Assembly (NCBI GenBank): GCA_947487895.1
Contig: CANKYF010000004.1
Coordinates: 62,001 to 126,000, forward strand
Direction of reading: 5' to 3'
From: an uncultured Flavobacteriaceae bacterium
GTDB taxonomy: Bacteria; Bacteroidota; Bacteroidia; Flavobacteriales; Flavobacteriaceae
Length of the DNA: 64,000 nucleotides
Positions 1-8,607 of the stretch are shown piece after piece. The notes under the pieces were generated by a model. It was not told the origin of the DNA and ran no database searches. It was given only the letters and a program-made list of their open reading frames with translations. Both the position numbers and the translations under genes were made by a program. Numbering within the stretch: position 1 is the stretch's first letter; each line of letters opens with the position of its first letter.

Positions 1-50
1 GGTGATAAAGCAAAAAGAACTACGCTAAACAGGAAAACGAATGCTCTCAT
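1..50 (-). CDS. N-terminus of a secreted protein, cut by the window edge (possibly a TonB-dependent receptor)
   Basis: The minus strand opens with ATG at position 50 and reads MRAFVFLFSVVLFALS before running off the window. This is a hydrophobic signal-peptide start. It lies downstream of and co-directed with the FecR anti-sigma gene. In Bacteroidota that is the usual place for a SusC-like TonB-dependent receptor, so that identity is inferred from position only. Only 16 codons are visible and no domain can be seen. Confidence 0.5.
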   Translation of the reverse strand, partial: MRAFVFLFSVVLFALS

Positions 51-268
51 AATAATTAATAAAAGATGCTTTCTGTATAGAAAACAGAAACTTTTTAATT
101 TAAAATTCATAAATTTGTTGATTATTAGTTATTTAATAATTGATAAGTAAAAGAGGGTAGAGTTTTATACTTTGAGCAGTTGAACTTTATCCTTCTTTTT
201 TTAATGTCGCTATTTTATTTCTCCATAGGCAATAAAAATATTTAGTTTAGTTATTATTTAGTTATTTA

Positions 269-1441
269 TTATTTTAAAATTATAGTTTTATCCTTTATTT
301 CGTAATTATTAATAGTACTTGATTTCATAATAGCTAAAATCCTTTCAATACTTTGGTTTTTACTTAAATTCCCTTTAAATTTTATCGATTCAAAATCCTT
401 GTTTTCAAATACGATATCTACATCATACCATCTTGAAATTACTTTCATAATATCTTTTAGTTCTTTTCCATCAAAACTAAAAACACCATTTTTCCAAGAA
501 GTTACCTTTTTTGTATCAACTTTTGCTATTGTTATTTTATTATCTTTTAAATCGAAATTTAATTGCTGATTTGGCACCAGATTATATTTATGAATATTAT
601 TATCCATATTTTCAACTGAAACTTTACCTTCAACAAGAGTAGTATAAACATTAGTTTCATCTTTATAGGCTTTAATATTAAACTCTGTTCCTATAACTTC
701 AACTTCTTGAGAATTTGTAGCTACAATAAATTTTGAACCATTATGTTCAGTACTTGGCGATACATCAAAATATGCTTCACCATAGACCAACTGAACTTCA
801 CGAGTTTCTCCTTCATTAAAACTCACTGGGTATTTTAATTGTGTTTCTGAATTTAACCAAACCTGAGTTCCATCGGATAACTTCACAAAATATTCTCCAC
901 CTCGAGGAATGGTTAAATAATTATATACTAACTTTTTAGTTTTGCTTTTTCCTTCTTTATAAACCACGCCTTTTTCATTTACATTGACGTTTTTAGTTTG
1001 AAATGTTTCCCCTTTTTCTAATTTTACTAAAGAACCATCCTCTAATGTTAAGATGGCTTTATTAGAACCTGGTTCAAAAATTGTATTCTCTTGTGTAATT
1101 GGTTCTACTAACTGCTTTTCATCCTTTCTAACATCCCAAAAAACAGCCAATGATACCATAAGTAAAATAGAAGCAGCAGCCGCATATTTATATAAGCGGT
1201 TTTTATATAAGTTTTTTGATGAAGTTGTCTTTTCTATATTAGTCTCAATTAGTTTAAATGAGTTTTTTTTATTAAACTCAATATTTTTGGTTTTTAATTG
1301 ATAATCATCTTTTACTAAACTTTTAAAAATATTGGCATATTCCTTACGCTCAAGAAGTTTGTATAAAGTACCTAACTCTTCTTCAGAAATACGATTTTGA
1401 TTATACTTCTCTATTAGTATAATTAGTTGAGATATTTCCAT
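269..1441 (-). CDS. FecR-family anti-sigma factor
   Basis: A 390-residue inner-membrane anti-sigma factor. An N-terminal cytoplasmic part (about 1-80) would bind the ECF sigma factor. One membrane helix follows at about 84-103 (YKYAAAASILLMVSLAVFW). A periplasmic FecR domain spans roughly 175-275, with the typical TIPRGGEYFVKLSDGTQVWLNS stretch shortened here to its key words PRGGEY and DGTQVWLNS. A C-terminal DUF4974-like region (about 318-388, SFDGKELKDIMKVISRWYDV) resembles the signalling domain that contacts TonB-dependent receptors. The family relays substrate binding at an outer-membrane receptor to sigma-factor release. The cognate sigma gene is divergent rather than upstream and co-directed, which is less common. 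The downstream gene that starts at 50 is the probable receptor. Confidence 0.92.
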   Translation of the reverse strand: MEISQLIILIEKYNQNRISEEELGTLYKLLERKEYANIFKSLVKDDYQLKTKNIEFNKKNSFKLIETNIEKTTSSKNLYKNRLYKYAAAASILLMVSLAVFWDVRKDEKQLVEPITQENTIFEPGSNKAILTLEDGSLVKLEKGETFQTKNVNVNEKGVVYKEGKSKTKKLVYNYLTIPRGGEYFVKLSDGTQVWLNSETQLKYPVSFNEGETREVQLVYGEAYFDVSPSTEHNGSKFIVATNSQEVEVIGTEFNIKAYKDETNVYTTLVEGKVSVENMDNNIHKYNLVPNQQLNFDLKDNKITIAKVDTKKVTSWKNGVFSFDGKELKDIMKVISRWYDVDIVFENKDFESIKFKGNLSKNQSIERILAIMKSSTINNYEIKDKTIILK

Positions 1442-1471
1442 TTTTACACTATGATATATTCTATAGACAAT

Positions 1472-1479
1472 TATCTTTG
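1472..1479 (+). promoter_or_regulatory. Probable Bacteroidota -7 element for the ECF sigma gene
   Basis: TATCTTTG matches the Bacteroidota -7 consensus TAnnTTTG exactly and lies 71 bases before the sigma-factor ATG. I see no clear TTG -33 element at the expected 19-21 base distance, so the match is only half of a promoter. Confidence 0.4.
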
Positions 1480-1550
1480 TAAAAACCGTTACTCAACTTC
1501 CATTTTTTTTTGTTAATTTGTGAACATAGTTTCTGCATTACGGAGTATAA

Positions 1551-2138
1551 ATGATATTGAAAGCTGATTGTGAGGATATAATTAATGACATAAAAAAAGG
1601 CAATAAAAAAGCTTTTAGTCAGGTCTACAATGCATACTCTGATAAATTATGTAAGTATATTTATTCTTTATCTTCAGATTATAAGCAAGCAGAAGATATA
1701 GTTCAAGACACATTATTAGATATTTGGATTAAGAGAGAGAATTTAAATATAAATACTTCTTTAAACAACTATTTATATCGTTCTGTACATAATAAGTTCA
1801 TTAATCAATATAAAAAAAGCATACGTTATAAAACTTTGATTGATGAATTACGCTTGGAAGCGATTGTTGAGTTAGAAGAGCTAACAGAAACTCATAAGGA
1901 AATTCGGCTAACTGCACTTGAAAAAGCCATTGAACAACTACCTGAAAAACGTAGAAAGGTTTTTAAGCTTAGTAAATTGCTCAATTATAAATACAAAGAA
2001 ATAGCAGTTATGTGTAATATCTCCGAAAATACGGTAGAAAGTCAAATGCGAAAGGCTATGATCTTTATAAGAAAACAGATGTCAGATCTTAAATTTATTA
2101 GCATAATCTTTGTCTTGCAAGCCCATATTCTAACATAA
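1551..2138 (+). CDS. ECF-subfamily RNA polymerase sigma factor
   Basis: A 195-residue sigma-70 family protein of the FecI-like type common in Bacteroidota. Region 2 lies near residues 22-90 (YNAYSDKLCKYIYSL, AEDIVQDTLLDIWI). Region 4 is a helix-turn-helix at about 125-175 (LPEKRRKVFKLSKL, YKEIAVMCNISENTVESQM). It should direct transcription of the neighbouring FecR/receptor genes under control of the anti-sigma factor at 269-1441. The two genes are divergent and share a 109-base spacer. The C-terminal tail after the HTH is hydrophobic (ISIIFVLQAHILT), which is slightly unusual but seen in this family. The ATG follows a TATCTTTG -7 element. Confidence 0.93.
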   Translation: MILKADCEDIINDIKKGNKKAFSQVYNAYSDKLCKYIYSLSSDYKQAEDIVQDTLLDIWIKRENLNINTSLNNYLYRSVHNKFINQYKKSIRYKTLIDELRLEAIVELEELTETHKEIRLTALEKAIEQLPEKRRKVFKLSKLLNYKYKEIAVMCNISENTVESQMRKAMIFIRKQMSDLKFISIIFVLQAHILT

Positions 2139-2395
2139 TTCAAGAATACACTAAAAACATAAAAATATTAAATTCTACAGACTCCAATTACACTAATTTA
2201 TTAAATAAAGTACAATTATTATCTATTTAAGAATTGTACTTATTTTATTTATTAAGATGAAAATTAAGGTATACTTGTTAGATTAAAATAATATATTTCC
2301 CCTCAAAAATATAAGGCTAAACCCTAAAGCTAAAAAAAAATTCAGCAGTACTTTTACAAAGCTATTAATTATTATAATTAAGCGAGAATATGCAT

Positions 2396-2433
2396 AAGCT
2401 CTAGACTTTGAGAGGTCTAGAGCTTAATTTTTT
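2396..2433 (+). terminator. Intrinsic terminator downstream of the sigma gene
   Basis: A perfect 11-bp stem (AAGCTCTAGAC paired with GTCTAGAGCTT) with an 8-base loop is followed by AATTTTTTTAT on the plus strand. It lies 258 bases past the sigma stop and just before the convergent response-regulator stop. The U-run favours the plus direction. Confidence 0.8.
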
Positions 2434-2438
2434 TATAG

Positions 2439-3116
2439 CTATATAAAACCTGCTTCTTCTGCTGCTTTCAATAATTCTCTATCACCCTTACCGTCTACCC
2501 TAAACTCTTCTTTCAGCATACGTTTTCTACGTTCAATAGCTGCTATAGACAAATTCAACTTAGCTGGTAATTCTTTCATTCTAGCCCCTCTAGATAGCTC
2601 AAAAAGCATTTTTCTATCTGTTCTATCTAAAACAAAATCATTAGTAGTTTTTTTACGTAAAAATCTTAACACTGTTTTACAGTAATAAGGCGGTTCTTGT
2701 AAAACAATTTCTATGGCCTCTGTTAAAACATCTGGTGTTAAATCGTTTTTAATTAAAAACCCATCAGGATCCATACTTTTTAAAATACTATTAAGCCTAA
2801 CATTTTTGGTGTAAGTAGTAGATACAATAATTTTTGTTTCAGGTAGCTTTTCTCTAATAATCATTCCTAAATCTTCTCCAGAAATGATACTTCCATCTTC
2901 AGAAGGTGGTAAACTTATATCTAAAAATACCAAATCTAAATCATCAGAATTAACCGCCTGCATGATTTTCTCATTAGCTTCATCACAATTATTGGCTGTA
3001 TCTACATTAAAACTATATTCCGTTTTTCGTTTTCCTACATGTCTTATCGCACTTTGATAAGCTTTTACAATTAATGGATGGTCATCAATAATTAATACGT
3101 TAAATCCCTGCGACAT
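2439..3116 (-). CDS. Response regulator with receiver and LuxR/NarL-like HTH output
   Basis: A 225-residue two-component response regulator. The receiver domain has the acidic pair D11-D12 (LIIDDHP), phospho-acceptor D66 (VFLDISLPP), T100 and conserved K123 (GFLIKND). The C-terminal part (about 165-225, RMKELPAKLNLSIAAIERRKRMLK) is a helix-turn-helix of the type paired with HisKA_3 kinases. Its partner is the kinase encoded just upstream at 3385-5427 on the same strand. The 268-base spacer between them shows no gene. It may act at the TACCC boxes before the lipoprotein gene at 5511-5678; this is inference from proximity. Confidence 0.9.
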   Translation of the reverse strand: MSQGFNVLIIDDHPLIVKAYQSAIRHVGKRKTEYSFNVDTANNCDEANEKIMQAVNSDDLDLVFLDISLPPSEDGSIISGEDLGMIIREKLPETKIIVSTTYTKNVRLNSILKSMDPDGFLIKNDLTPDVLTEAIEIVLQEPPYYCKTVLRFLRKKTTNDFVLDRTDRKMLFELSRGARMKELPAKLNLSIAAIERRKRMLKEEFRVDGKGDRELLKAAEEAGFI

Positions 3117-3384
3117 ATTAAAGTATAAATTGAAATGGTTTTTAATTTATTAATTGCAGTAGCTTTCTTTAAAATATAAATCCCTCTATTTTAAAACCAA
3201 TTCTTTTTCATTTGTAAGAATAAGAAAACCTTCTGCTATTAACCTCTAACACTCAAATGTAATAATTTTATAGGTTTACTAAAAGTATTAACAAGATTAT
3301 TCGGCTAAGCACCTATTACTAGGGTTTTAAGTAATTTTTATACTGGTGAATGTCTTTAACTTAGAGGCCTGTTTTTTTAATTTA

Positions 3385-5427
3385 TTAAATAGCCACAGAA
3401 ATAGTTATTGATGTGCCCTCCCCTTCTTTAGAATCTAAATGTAGTGTACCGTAATGTTTTAAAATTCTTGCTTCCATGTTTTTTAAACCAATACCTTTTT
3501 TACCTTGGGTACTGTTAAAACCTTTTCCATCATCTGTAACATTTAAGTGCAATTGTTTTTCAGTTTTACTAAAAACTAAGGTTACATTATTAGCTCCTGC
3601 ATGTTTTACAACGTTTTGTATGGCTTCTTGAACAATTCTATAGAGTGTTACTTTAAGTTTATCATCTATCTCTGCCCAATTAATGTCTTTTTTACTCTTA
3701 TTGGAGTAATTAAAACCATGAACTTTACTCTGATTAGACAAATAATCTTCTATAACAGCTACAAAACTATTATCAGATTTTAAAATATTATTTTTAAGTG
3801 CGTGAGAGATGTCTCTTATTTCTTTTTCTATACCTTGTAATTCATCTAAGTAAGATTTGTATTCTTTTACATCTTCTTGATCTCCAGTTAAAGATAAATA
3901 GCCCATACCAACTCTGGTACCAAATAGTTTGCCTAAAATACCATCATGTAACTCTTCTGAAATTCTATGGCGCTCTTCCTGCCTACCTTCTCTAAGATTA
4001 GTCTGGCGCTTTTGCATTAAATCATAAATTTCTTGATTGGCTCTTTGCTGTTCTTGCTCAAACAATAACTCTTTGTTTTTAGCACGTTGTCTTCTTATAA
4101 AATATAATAAGCCCAATACAATAACCACTATAGCTGCTATGACTGATATTAGTATATTTTGAGTAGTTAAACGTTTGGTTTCTTCTATATACTCATCTGT
4201 TTCATATTCTATTCTGGTAAACTTGTTTCTTATAGAGCGTTCTTGTTTTTGGAGACTATCACTTAAAGTTATATAACTATCTAAATACTTAGTTGCATTT
4301 AGCTTATCTAACTTTGACAACATTTTTAATGATACTAAATGATCTCTATTATTATCAACACTTTCAGCCAATATTTTAGCATCTTTTAAAAATTTAATTG
4401 CCTGTAAAGTATCTTTTCTATCTCTTCTTGAGAGATAAAATTCCGACAAGTGAATCTTGTTTAAGACAATACCTGATACAAAATTAATACTGCCTCTCAT
4501 TTTTAAAGCTTTATTGAGTGTTTTATGAACACCTATTGTATCTCCACTTTTAAATTTATTATAAGCTAAATTATCTAGTAATCTAGCATATGATTTAACA
4601 TTACTATCTTTTAATGTTTCATCTTTTAAAGCTTTTTGAAAATACTCAACAGCTTTTGTATGTTCTCCCATAGACTCATAGAGTCTTCCTATATTATTAA
4701 GACTTGTACGCATATAAGTCTGACCTCCTTCAAACTTATCTAGACAATTTATTGCTTTGTGATGGTATAAAAGAGATTTATCAAACTCTTCTAAAGAGTT
4801 AAAATTATTGCCTATTAAATTATAGCAGAAATAAAGGTAAAACCACGAGTCTTTTCCTGTGTTATTAAATTTCTTAATAGCTTGATATGCTAGTTTTTCG
4901 CTACTTGTAAAATCTTTTACATCCTTTTTAATACAAGCCATGACATATAATACTCGACCAGACATAATATCATGATTAATTTCTTTAAAAACTCTATTAG
5001 CTTTTTGAAAAGAAATATAAGCACTATCAAGGTTTTCTTTCCTATAATAGTAATATGTACCATAAAGATAATAAGAATCGCCTATTCCTAAAGAATCCTT
5101 TAACTTTACCGACAATCTTAATCTCTCTCTATTAATTTTTTTGAATAAAACAGTATCTCTAGAATAAGCTAAGTCTGCTATTTTAGCCAAATAATCGTTT
5201 TTTAAAGTATCTTGTAAATTTTGACTAAATGTATAAGCTTTAAATAAACTTTGTCGTTTGTTCTTTTTACTTAAAGACTTTTGTTTTGACTTATCTAAAT
5301 AAAAGTCAATACTGTCAGCAAACTTATTTACTTGAATTTGTTTGCTTTTTAATGTTTTATGGTCACAGCTAATAGAACAAAAACTAAACTTTATGACTAG
5401 TAGATATAAAATTCTTTTTCTAAACAA
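3385..5427 (-). CDS. TPR-containing sensor histidine kinase (HisKA_3 / HATPase_c)
   Basis: A 680-residue hybrid of sensor and kinase. The N-terminus is hydrophobic and ends in a lipobox-like SISC with Cys21. Residues about 60-390 form tetratricopeptide-like helices (NNIGRLYESMGEHTKAVEYF is a clear unit). One membrane helix lies at about 424-444 (ILISVIAAIVVIVLGLLYF). The dimerisation domain has phospho-acceptor His494 (RHRISEELHDGILGKLFG). The ATPase domain has an N box (EAIQNVVKHAG) and glycine boxes DDGKGF and GIGLKNM. It should phosphorylate the response regulator at 2439-3116. The start appears to be TTG at 5427, because no in-frame ATG follows until well inside the TPR part. A TAGTTTTG -7 element sits about 20 bases upstream, consistent with that start. 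Confidence 0.88.
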   Translation of the reverse strand: MFRKRILYLLVIKFSFCSISCDHKTLKSKQIQVNKFADSIDFYLDKSKQKSLSKKNKRQSLFKAYTFSQNLQDTLKNDYLAKIADLAYSRDTVLFKKINRERLRLSVKLKDSLGIGDSYYLYGTYYYYRKENLDSAYISFQKANRVFKEINHDIMSGRVLYVMACIKKDVKDFTSSEKLAYQAIKKFNNTGKDSWFYLYFCYNLIGNNFNSLEEFDKSLLYHHKAINCLDKFEGGQTYMRTSLNNIGRLYESMGEHTKAVEYFQKALKDETLKDSNVKSYARLLDNLAYNKFKSGDTIGVHKTLNKALKMRGSINFVSGIVLNKIHLSEFYLSRRDRKDTLQAIKFLKDAKILAESVDNNRDHLVSLKMLSKLDKLNATKYLDSYITLSDSLQKQERSIRNKFTRIEYETDEYIEETKRLTTQNILISVIAAIVVIVLGLLYFIRRQRAKNKELLFEQEQQRANQEIYDLMQKRQTNLREGRQEERHRISEELHDGILGKLFGTRVGMGYLSLTGDQEDVKEYKSYLDELQGIEKEIRDISHALKNNILKSDNSFVAVIEDYLSNQSKVHGFNYSNKSKKDINWAEIDDKLKVTLYRIVQEAIQNVVKHAGANNVTLVFSKTEKQLHLNVTDDGKGFNSTQGKKGIGLKNMEARILKHYGTLHLDSKEGEGTSITISVAI

Positions 5428-5447
5428 CGGCTTTTAATTAATTTTTA

Positions 5448-5455
5448 CAAAACTA
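5448..5455 (-). promoter_or_regulatory. Probable -7 element for the histidine-kinase gene
   Basis: The minus strand reads TAGTTTTG, a match to TAnnTTTG, 20 bases before the TTG start of the kinase gene and just downstream of the hairpin at 5462-5485. The -33 element is not clear. Confidence 0.4.
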
Positions 5456-5461
5456 AAAAAA

Positions 5462-5485
5462 AACCCTAAACATATGTTTAGGGTT
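5462..5485 (-). terminator. Intrinsic terminator of the small lipoprotein gene
   Basis: A perfect 24-bp palindrome, AACCCTAAACAT followed by its complement, then a T-run on the minus strand. It lies 26 bases past the stop of the gene at 5511-5678 and separates that gene from the histidine-kinase gene. Confidence 0.8.
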
Positions 5486-5510
5486 AAATAACTTATAATT
5501 AACTGATTTT

Positions 5511-5678
5511 TTATCCTCCAGTTGGCGGTTTAGGCATTTTAGGTTCATCATCTCCACTTGTTGAAAAAATCTCAGTATCATTAGTTAAATTATCATCTTC
5601 GTTTAAATCTTGTTTTGTACAAGACACACTTAAAACAGTTAATAATAGTAGCATAAATAAAGAACGTAATAGTTTCAT
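5511..5678 (-). CDS. Small lipoprotein beside a two-component system
   Basis: A 55-residue protein beginning MKLLRSLFMLLLLTVLSVSC: a signal peptide ending in a lipobox (SVSC, Cys20), then a short acidic, Asn/Asp-rich stretch and a Pro/Lys tail (DDEPKMPKPPTGG). I chose the ATG at 5678 because it places the signal peptide at the N-terminus; an in-frame ATG at 5747 would add 23 residues that do not fit a signal peptide. The product is probably an outer-membrane or periplasmic lipoprotein. I do not recognise a family. It has its own promoter (5812-5842), upstream TACCC boxes and a terminator, so it looks like a regulated single-gene unit, possibly the output of the adjacent two-component pair. 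Confidence 0.65.
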   Translation of the reverse strand: MKLLRSLFMLLLLTVLSVSCTKQDLNEDDNLTNDTEIFSTSGDDEPKMPKPPTGG

Positions 5679-5811
5679 GACATTTCGTTTAAAATTAGAC
5701 ATTGGTTTGGTGAGCCAGATGCTAGCTGTAACTCGAAATGCGCGCATGTTACTGATTCAATTAATCCCTTTTAATACATTGATAATCAGCGAAGAAATTT
5801 CTTTTGTTATT

Positions 5812-5842
5812 CAAATTTACGGTAAGAAAAGAGTACTACAAA
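5812..5842 (-). promoter_or_regulatory. Promoter of the small lipoprotein gene
   Basis: On the minus strand a TTTG (-33, ending at 5839) is followed by 19 bases and TAAATTTG (-7, 5819 to 5812), matching the Bacteroidota promoter form. Transcription would start near 5805 and give a 5' untranslated region of about 125 bases before the ATG at 5678. Confidence 0.55.
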
Positions 5843-5867
5843 GCGTTTGTAAAGGCCTTTAGTATAA

Positions 5868-5894
5868 GGGGTATTATGGGTAGTGAAAGGGGTA
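5868..5894 (-). promoter_or_regulatory. Three TACCC boxes upstream of the lipoprotein promoter
   Basis: The minus strand carries TACCCC, TACCCA and TACCCC, starting at 5894, 5882 and 5873. The two outer boxes share the 10-mer AATACCCCTT, 21 bases apart. They lie about 25-55 bases upstream of the -33 element, the place expected for activator sites. Binding by the adjacent response regulator is an inference. Confidence 0.4.
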
Positions 5895-5896
5895 TT

Positions 5897-6213
5897 TTTA
5901 TGAGGGAAATTTTACTCAACTTGCCTGAGAAGTGCCAAAATCTTTTTTCAAAATTTTATAAATGACACATTTTGGTGATACTTTTTAAAATATCACTTAG
6001 AATTATGACTATAATTAACTCTAAAACCTAAAATTAGAATTTATAATATAGCTTTTATAAATCCTTAAACAGTTTTTAGCACTGCAATAACTAGCTAGTT
6101 ACACAAAATTTGCCGCTAATATAAATACAATAAAAAAATATTATTGAGGGAATTACATTGATTATACTATGGTATATCTATCAGAAAACTACTATTTTAC
6201 CAAGTTTTAAGAA
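5897..6213. other. Intergenic region with no gene seen
   Basis: This 317-base AT-rich stretch lies between the TACCC boxes and the stop of the repeat-protein gene. I find no convincing reading frame, strong hairpin or repeat in it. Confidence 0.5.
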
Positions 6214-8418
6214 TTATTCAATGCATTTTAGCTTATCTAAGAAAAAGGTTTTGTAGGTTATATTAGTGATATCTAAAGTACCTTTAGTTCCTTTAAGTAA
6301 GATAGATTTAATAGGCGACTTTTTTAATTCTACTATATGAGATTGTTTTAATCTGCCTTTAAATAAATACTCGCCACATTCCATATCCCAGTAATGATAA
6401 AAAGTAATAACTCTGTTATTCTCTAGTGTAACCATTACGCTCGATCTATTATTAGATAAATAACTTACACACCCTAAATTCTCATTAGAAGTGAAAAACA
6501 CATCTAATTTATGTCCTTGTTTGTATAACTCTGCTGTGAGATTTTCACTTATATCATAAGGTTCTGTTCTTACTGTTGTAATATTATAGAAAGGATCATG
6601 TTCATTTATCTGATAATGACAAGTATGTCTAAACTTAAGTTCTTCTAAAAGAGCTTCTTTATTTTCATTACTTGAAACCAAAGAATCATCTACTTTACTC
6701 TGTTCATCAATTAATGCTTGTTTAATTCTAGCTTGTTCTTTCTCTAAAGCAATACGCTCACGTTCTGCCTCTTGCTCTTTAATAAGAGAATCTATACGTC
6801 TCTTTTCTTTTAAAGCAGCTTCTTTAATTCTTAATTGCTCTTTCTCAAAAGCAATGCGTTTACGCTCTATTTCTTGTACTTTAGCTATGGAGTCTAATCG
6901 CTGCTGTTGCTTTAAAGCGTCATTACGTTGCTTGACTAATTCCTTCTCTAACTCTATAAGTTTACGCTCTGTTTCTTGAACTTTAGCTATAGAATCTAAT
7001 CGGTGTTGCTCTTTTAAAGCTTCTGCTTGTTGTCTGGCTTGCTCCTTCTCTAAAGCGATACGTTTACGTTCTTCTGCTTCTTCTGCTTTCGCTATAGAAT
7101 CTAATCTGCGTTCCTCTTTTAAAGCTTCTGCTCGTTGTCTATCTTGTTCCTTTTCTAAAGCGATACGTTTACGCTCTACTTCTTCTGCTTTCGCTATAGA
7201 ATCTAGACGACGTTGCTCTTTTAAAGCTTCTACACGTAGTCTATCTTGTTCCTTTTCTAAAGCGATACGTTTGCGTTCTGCTTCTTCAGCTTTCGCTATG
7301 GAATCTAATCTACGTTGTTCTTTTAAAGCTTTTGCTTGTTGTCTAGCTTGCTCCTTTTCTAAAGCAATACGTTTACTCTCTTCCCCTACTTTCACTATAG
7401 AATCTAATCTGCGCTGTTCTTTTAAAGCTTCTGCACGCTGTCTATCTTGCTCCTTCTCTAAAGCGATTCGTTTACGCTCTGCTTCCTCTGCTTTGGATAT
7501 GGAATCTAATCTGCGCTCTTCTTTTAAAGCTTCTGCACGTTGTCTAGCTTGTTCCTTTTCTAAAGCGATACGTTTTTTACGTTCTGCTTCTTCAGCTTTC
7601 GCTATGGAATCTAATCTACGTTGCTCTTTTAAAGCTTCTGCAAGTTGTCTGGCTTGTTCTTTTTCTAATGCAATACGTTTACGCTCTTCCTCTACTTTCG
7701 TTATAGAATCTATTCTACGTTGTTCTTTTAGAGCTTCTGCATGTTGTCTGGCTTGTTCTTTTTCTAATGCAATACGTTTACGCTCTTCCTCAACTTTCAC
7801 TATAGAATCTAATCGACGTTGCTCTTTTAAAGCTTCTGCACGTTGTCTGGCTTGTTCTTTTTCTAATGCAATACGCTTACGCTCTTCCTCAACTTTCACT
7901 ATAGAATCTAATCGACGTTGCTCTTTTAAGGCTTCTGCACGTTGTCGTCTGGCTTGTTCTTTTTCTAAAGCGATACGTTTACGCTCTGCTGCTTCTGCTT
8001 TCGCTATGGAATCTAGACGACGTTTTTCTCTTTCAATTTTTTCTTTATTAACTATTTGATAAATTTTTTGCTTACGAAGTTCTTCTTCTTTTCTTCTCCG
8101 CTCTCTTTCTTTATCTTGGTAATCGTAGTAAAGGTCTTCTAGTTCATCATTAACCTCAAGATCATCAATAGTTACCAAGCCAACCCATTCTTTATATATA
8201 ATCTTATAATTATCATTTCCCAGATAATCTGTAACTATACATTTCTGATTTTCCTTAAACTGAGCAATTGGCTTAATTAACTCATTGATATTTGTATCTA
8301 AACTTTTGTATAAAGTTCCTTCTTGAGAAAAACGCACAGAAATACTCACTTCCTGTCCAAATAAATTTGAACATATGAGTAATGTTAACATACATATGAA
8401 GTATAAATTCTTTACCAT
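6214..8418 (-). CDS. Secreted protein with 13 tandem coiled-coil repeats
   Basis: A 734-residue protein. Residues 1-21 are a signal peptide (LTLLICSNLFGQ). Residues about 23-95 form a compact, possibly SH3-like domain (KCIVTDYLGNDNYKIIYKEW, GLVTIDDLEV). Residues about 101-133 are a charged lead-in helix. Residues 134-574 are 13 head-to-tail units of 33-35 residues with the pattern RLDSIAKAEEAERKRIALEKEQ followed by ARQRAEALKEQR (words RLDSI, RIALEKEQ, AEALKEQR). The C-terminal 145 residues form a separate domain (HTCHYQINEHDPFYN, YHYWDMECGEYLFKGRLKQ). The repeats should form one long, highly charged helix or coiled coil, TolA-like in composition only. I do not recognise the family; a periplasmic spacer or envelope-spanning role is inferred. 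Confidence 0.8.
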   Translation of the reverse strand: MVKNLYFICMLTLLICSNLFGQEVSISVRFSQEGTLYKSLDTNINELIKPIAQFKENQKCIVTDYLGNDNYKIIYKEWVGLVTIDDLEVNDELEDLYYDYQDKERERRRKEEELRKQKIYQIVNKEKIEREKRRLDSIAKAEAAERKRIALEKEQARRQRAEALKEQRRLDSIVKVEEERKRIALEKEQARQRAEALKEQRRLDSIVKVEEERKRIALEKEQARQHAEALKEQRRIDSITKVEEERKRIALEKEQARQLAEALKEQRRLDSIAKAEEAERKKRIALEKEQARQRAEALKEERRLDSISKAEEAERKRIALEKEQDRQRAEALKEQRRLDSIVKVGEESKRIALEKEQARQQAKALKEQRRLDSIAKAEEAERKRIALEKEQDRLRVEALKEQRRLDSIAKAEEVERKRIALEKEQDRQRAEALKEERRLDSIAKAEEAEERKRIALEKEQARQQAEALKEQHRLDSIAKVQETERKLIELEKELVKQRNDALKQQQRLDSIAKVQEIERKRIAFEKEQLRIKEAALKEKRRIDSLIKEQEAERERIALEKEQARIKQALIDEQSKVDDSLVSSNENKEALLEELKFRHTCHYQINEHDPFYNITTVRTEPYDISENLTAELYKQGHKLDVFFTSNENLGCVSYLSNNRSSVMVTLENNRVITFYHYWDMECGEYLFKGRLKQSHIVELKKSPIKSILLKGTKGTLDITNITYKTFFLDKLKCIE
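6697..8019 (-). repeat. 13-unit tandem repeat of 99-105 bp inside the coiled-coil gene
   Basis: Unit lengths by residue are 35, 33, 33, 33, 35, 34, 33, 34, 34, 35, 34, 34 and 34. Units 1-10 (C-terminal end of the first ten, nearest the N-terminus) are nearly identical; units 11-13 are more diverged. The near-identity at DNA level suggests recent unequal recombination or slippage. Confidence 0.85.
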
Positions 8419-8554
8419 AATTTATGAAAAACGCATATACTAAAATATAAACGTTTTATATAAGATTAGTTTATTTAATAGATTGGGCTATAAAAATATA
8501 AATATTTAAAATTTATTACTATTAAAACAGATCAATGACCATTTTTAACATACA

Positions 8555-8584
8555 AAAAAGCCCATACTGTGGTATGAGCTTTTA
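8555..8584 (-). terminator. Terminator of the small membrane-protein gene
   Basis: AAAAGCCCATAC pairs with GTATGAGCTTTT around a TGTG loop with one mismatch, followed by a T-run on the minus strand. It lies 24 bases past the stop at 8608. Confidence 0.7.
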
Positions 8585-8607
8585 TATATCAATAATATCC
8601 AAAGGTT

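Noticed and set aside
7271-8059. A 262-codon open frame on the plus strand opposite the coiled-coil repeats
   Set aside because: It is periodic only because it is the complement of the repeat-encoding DNA. The product is an odd Ser/Arg/Cys-rich repeat, and there is no start signal.
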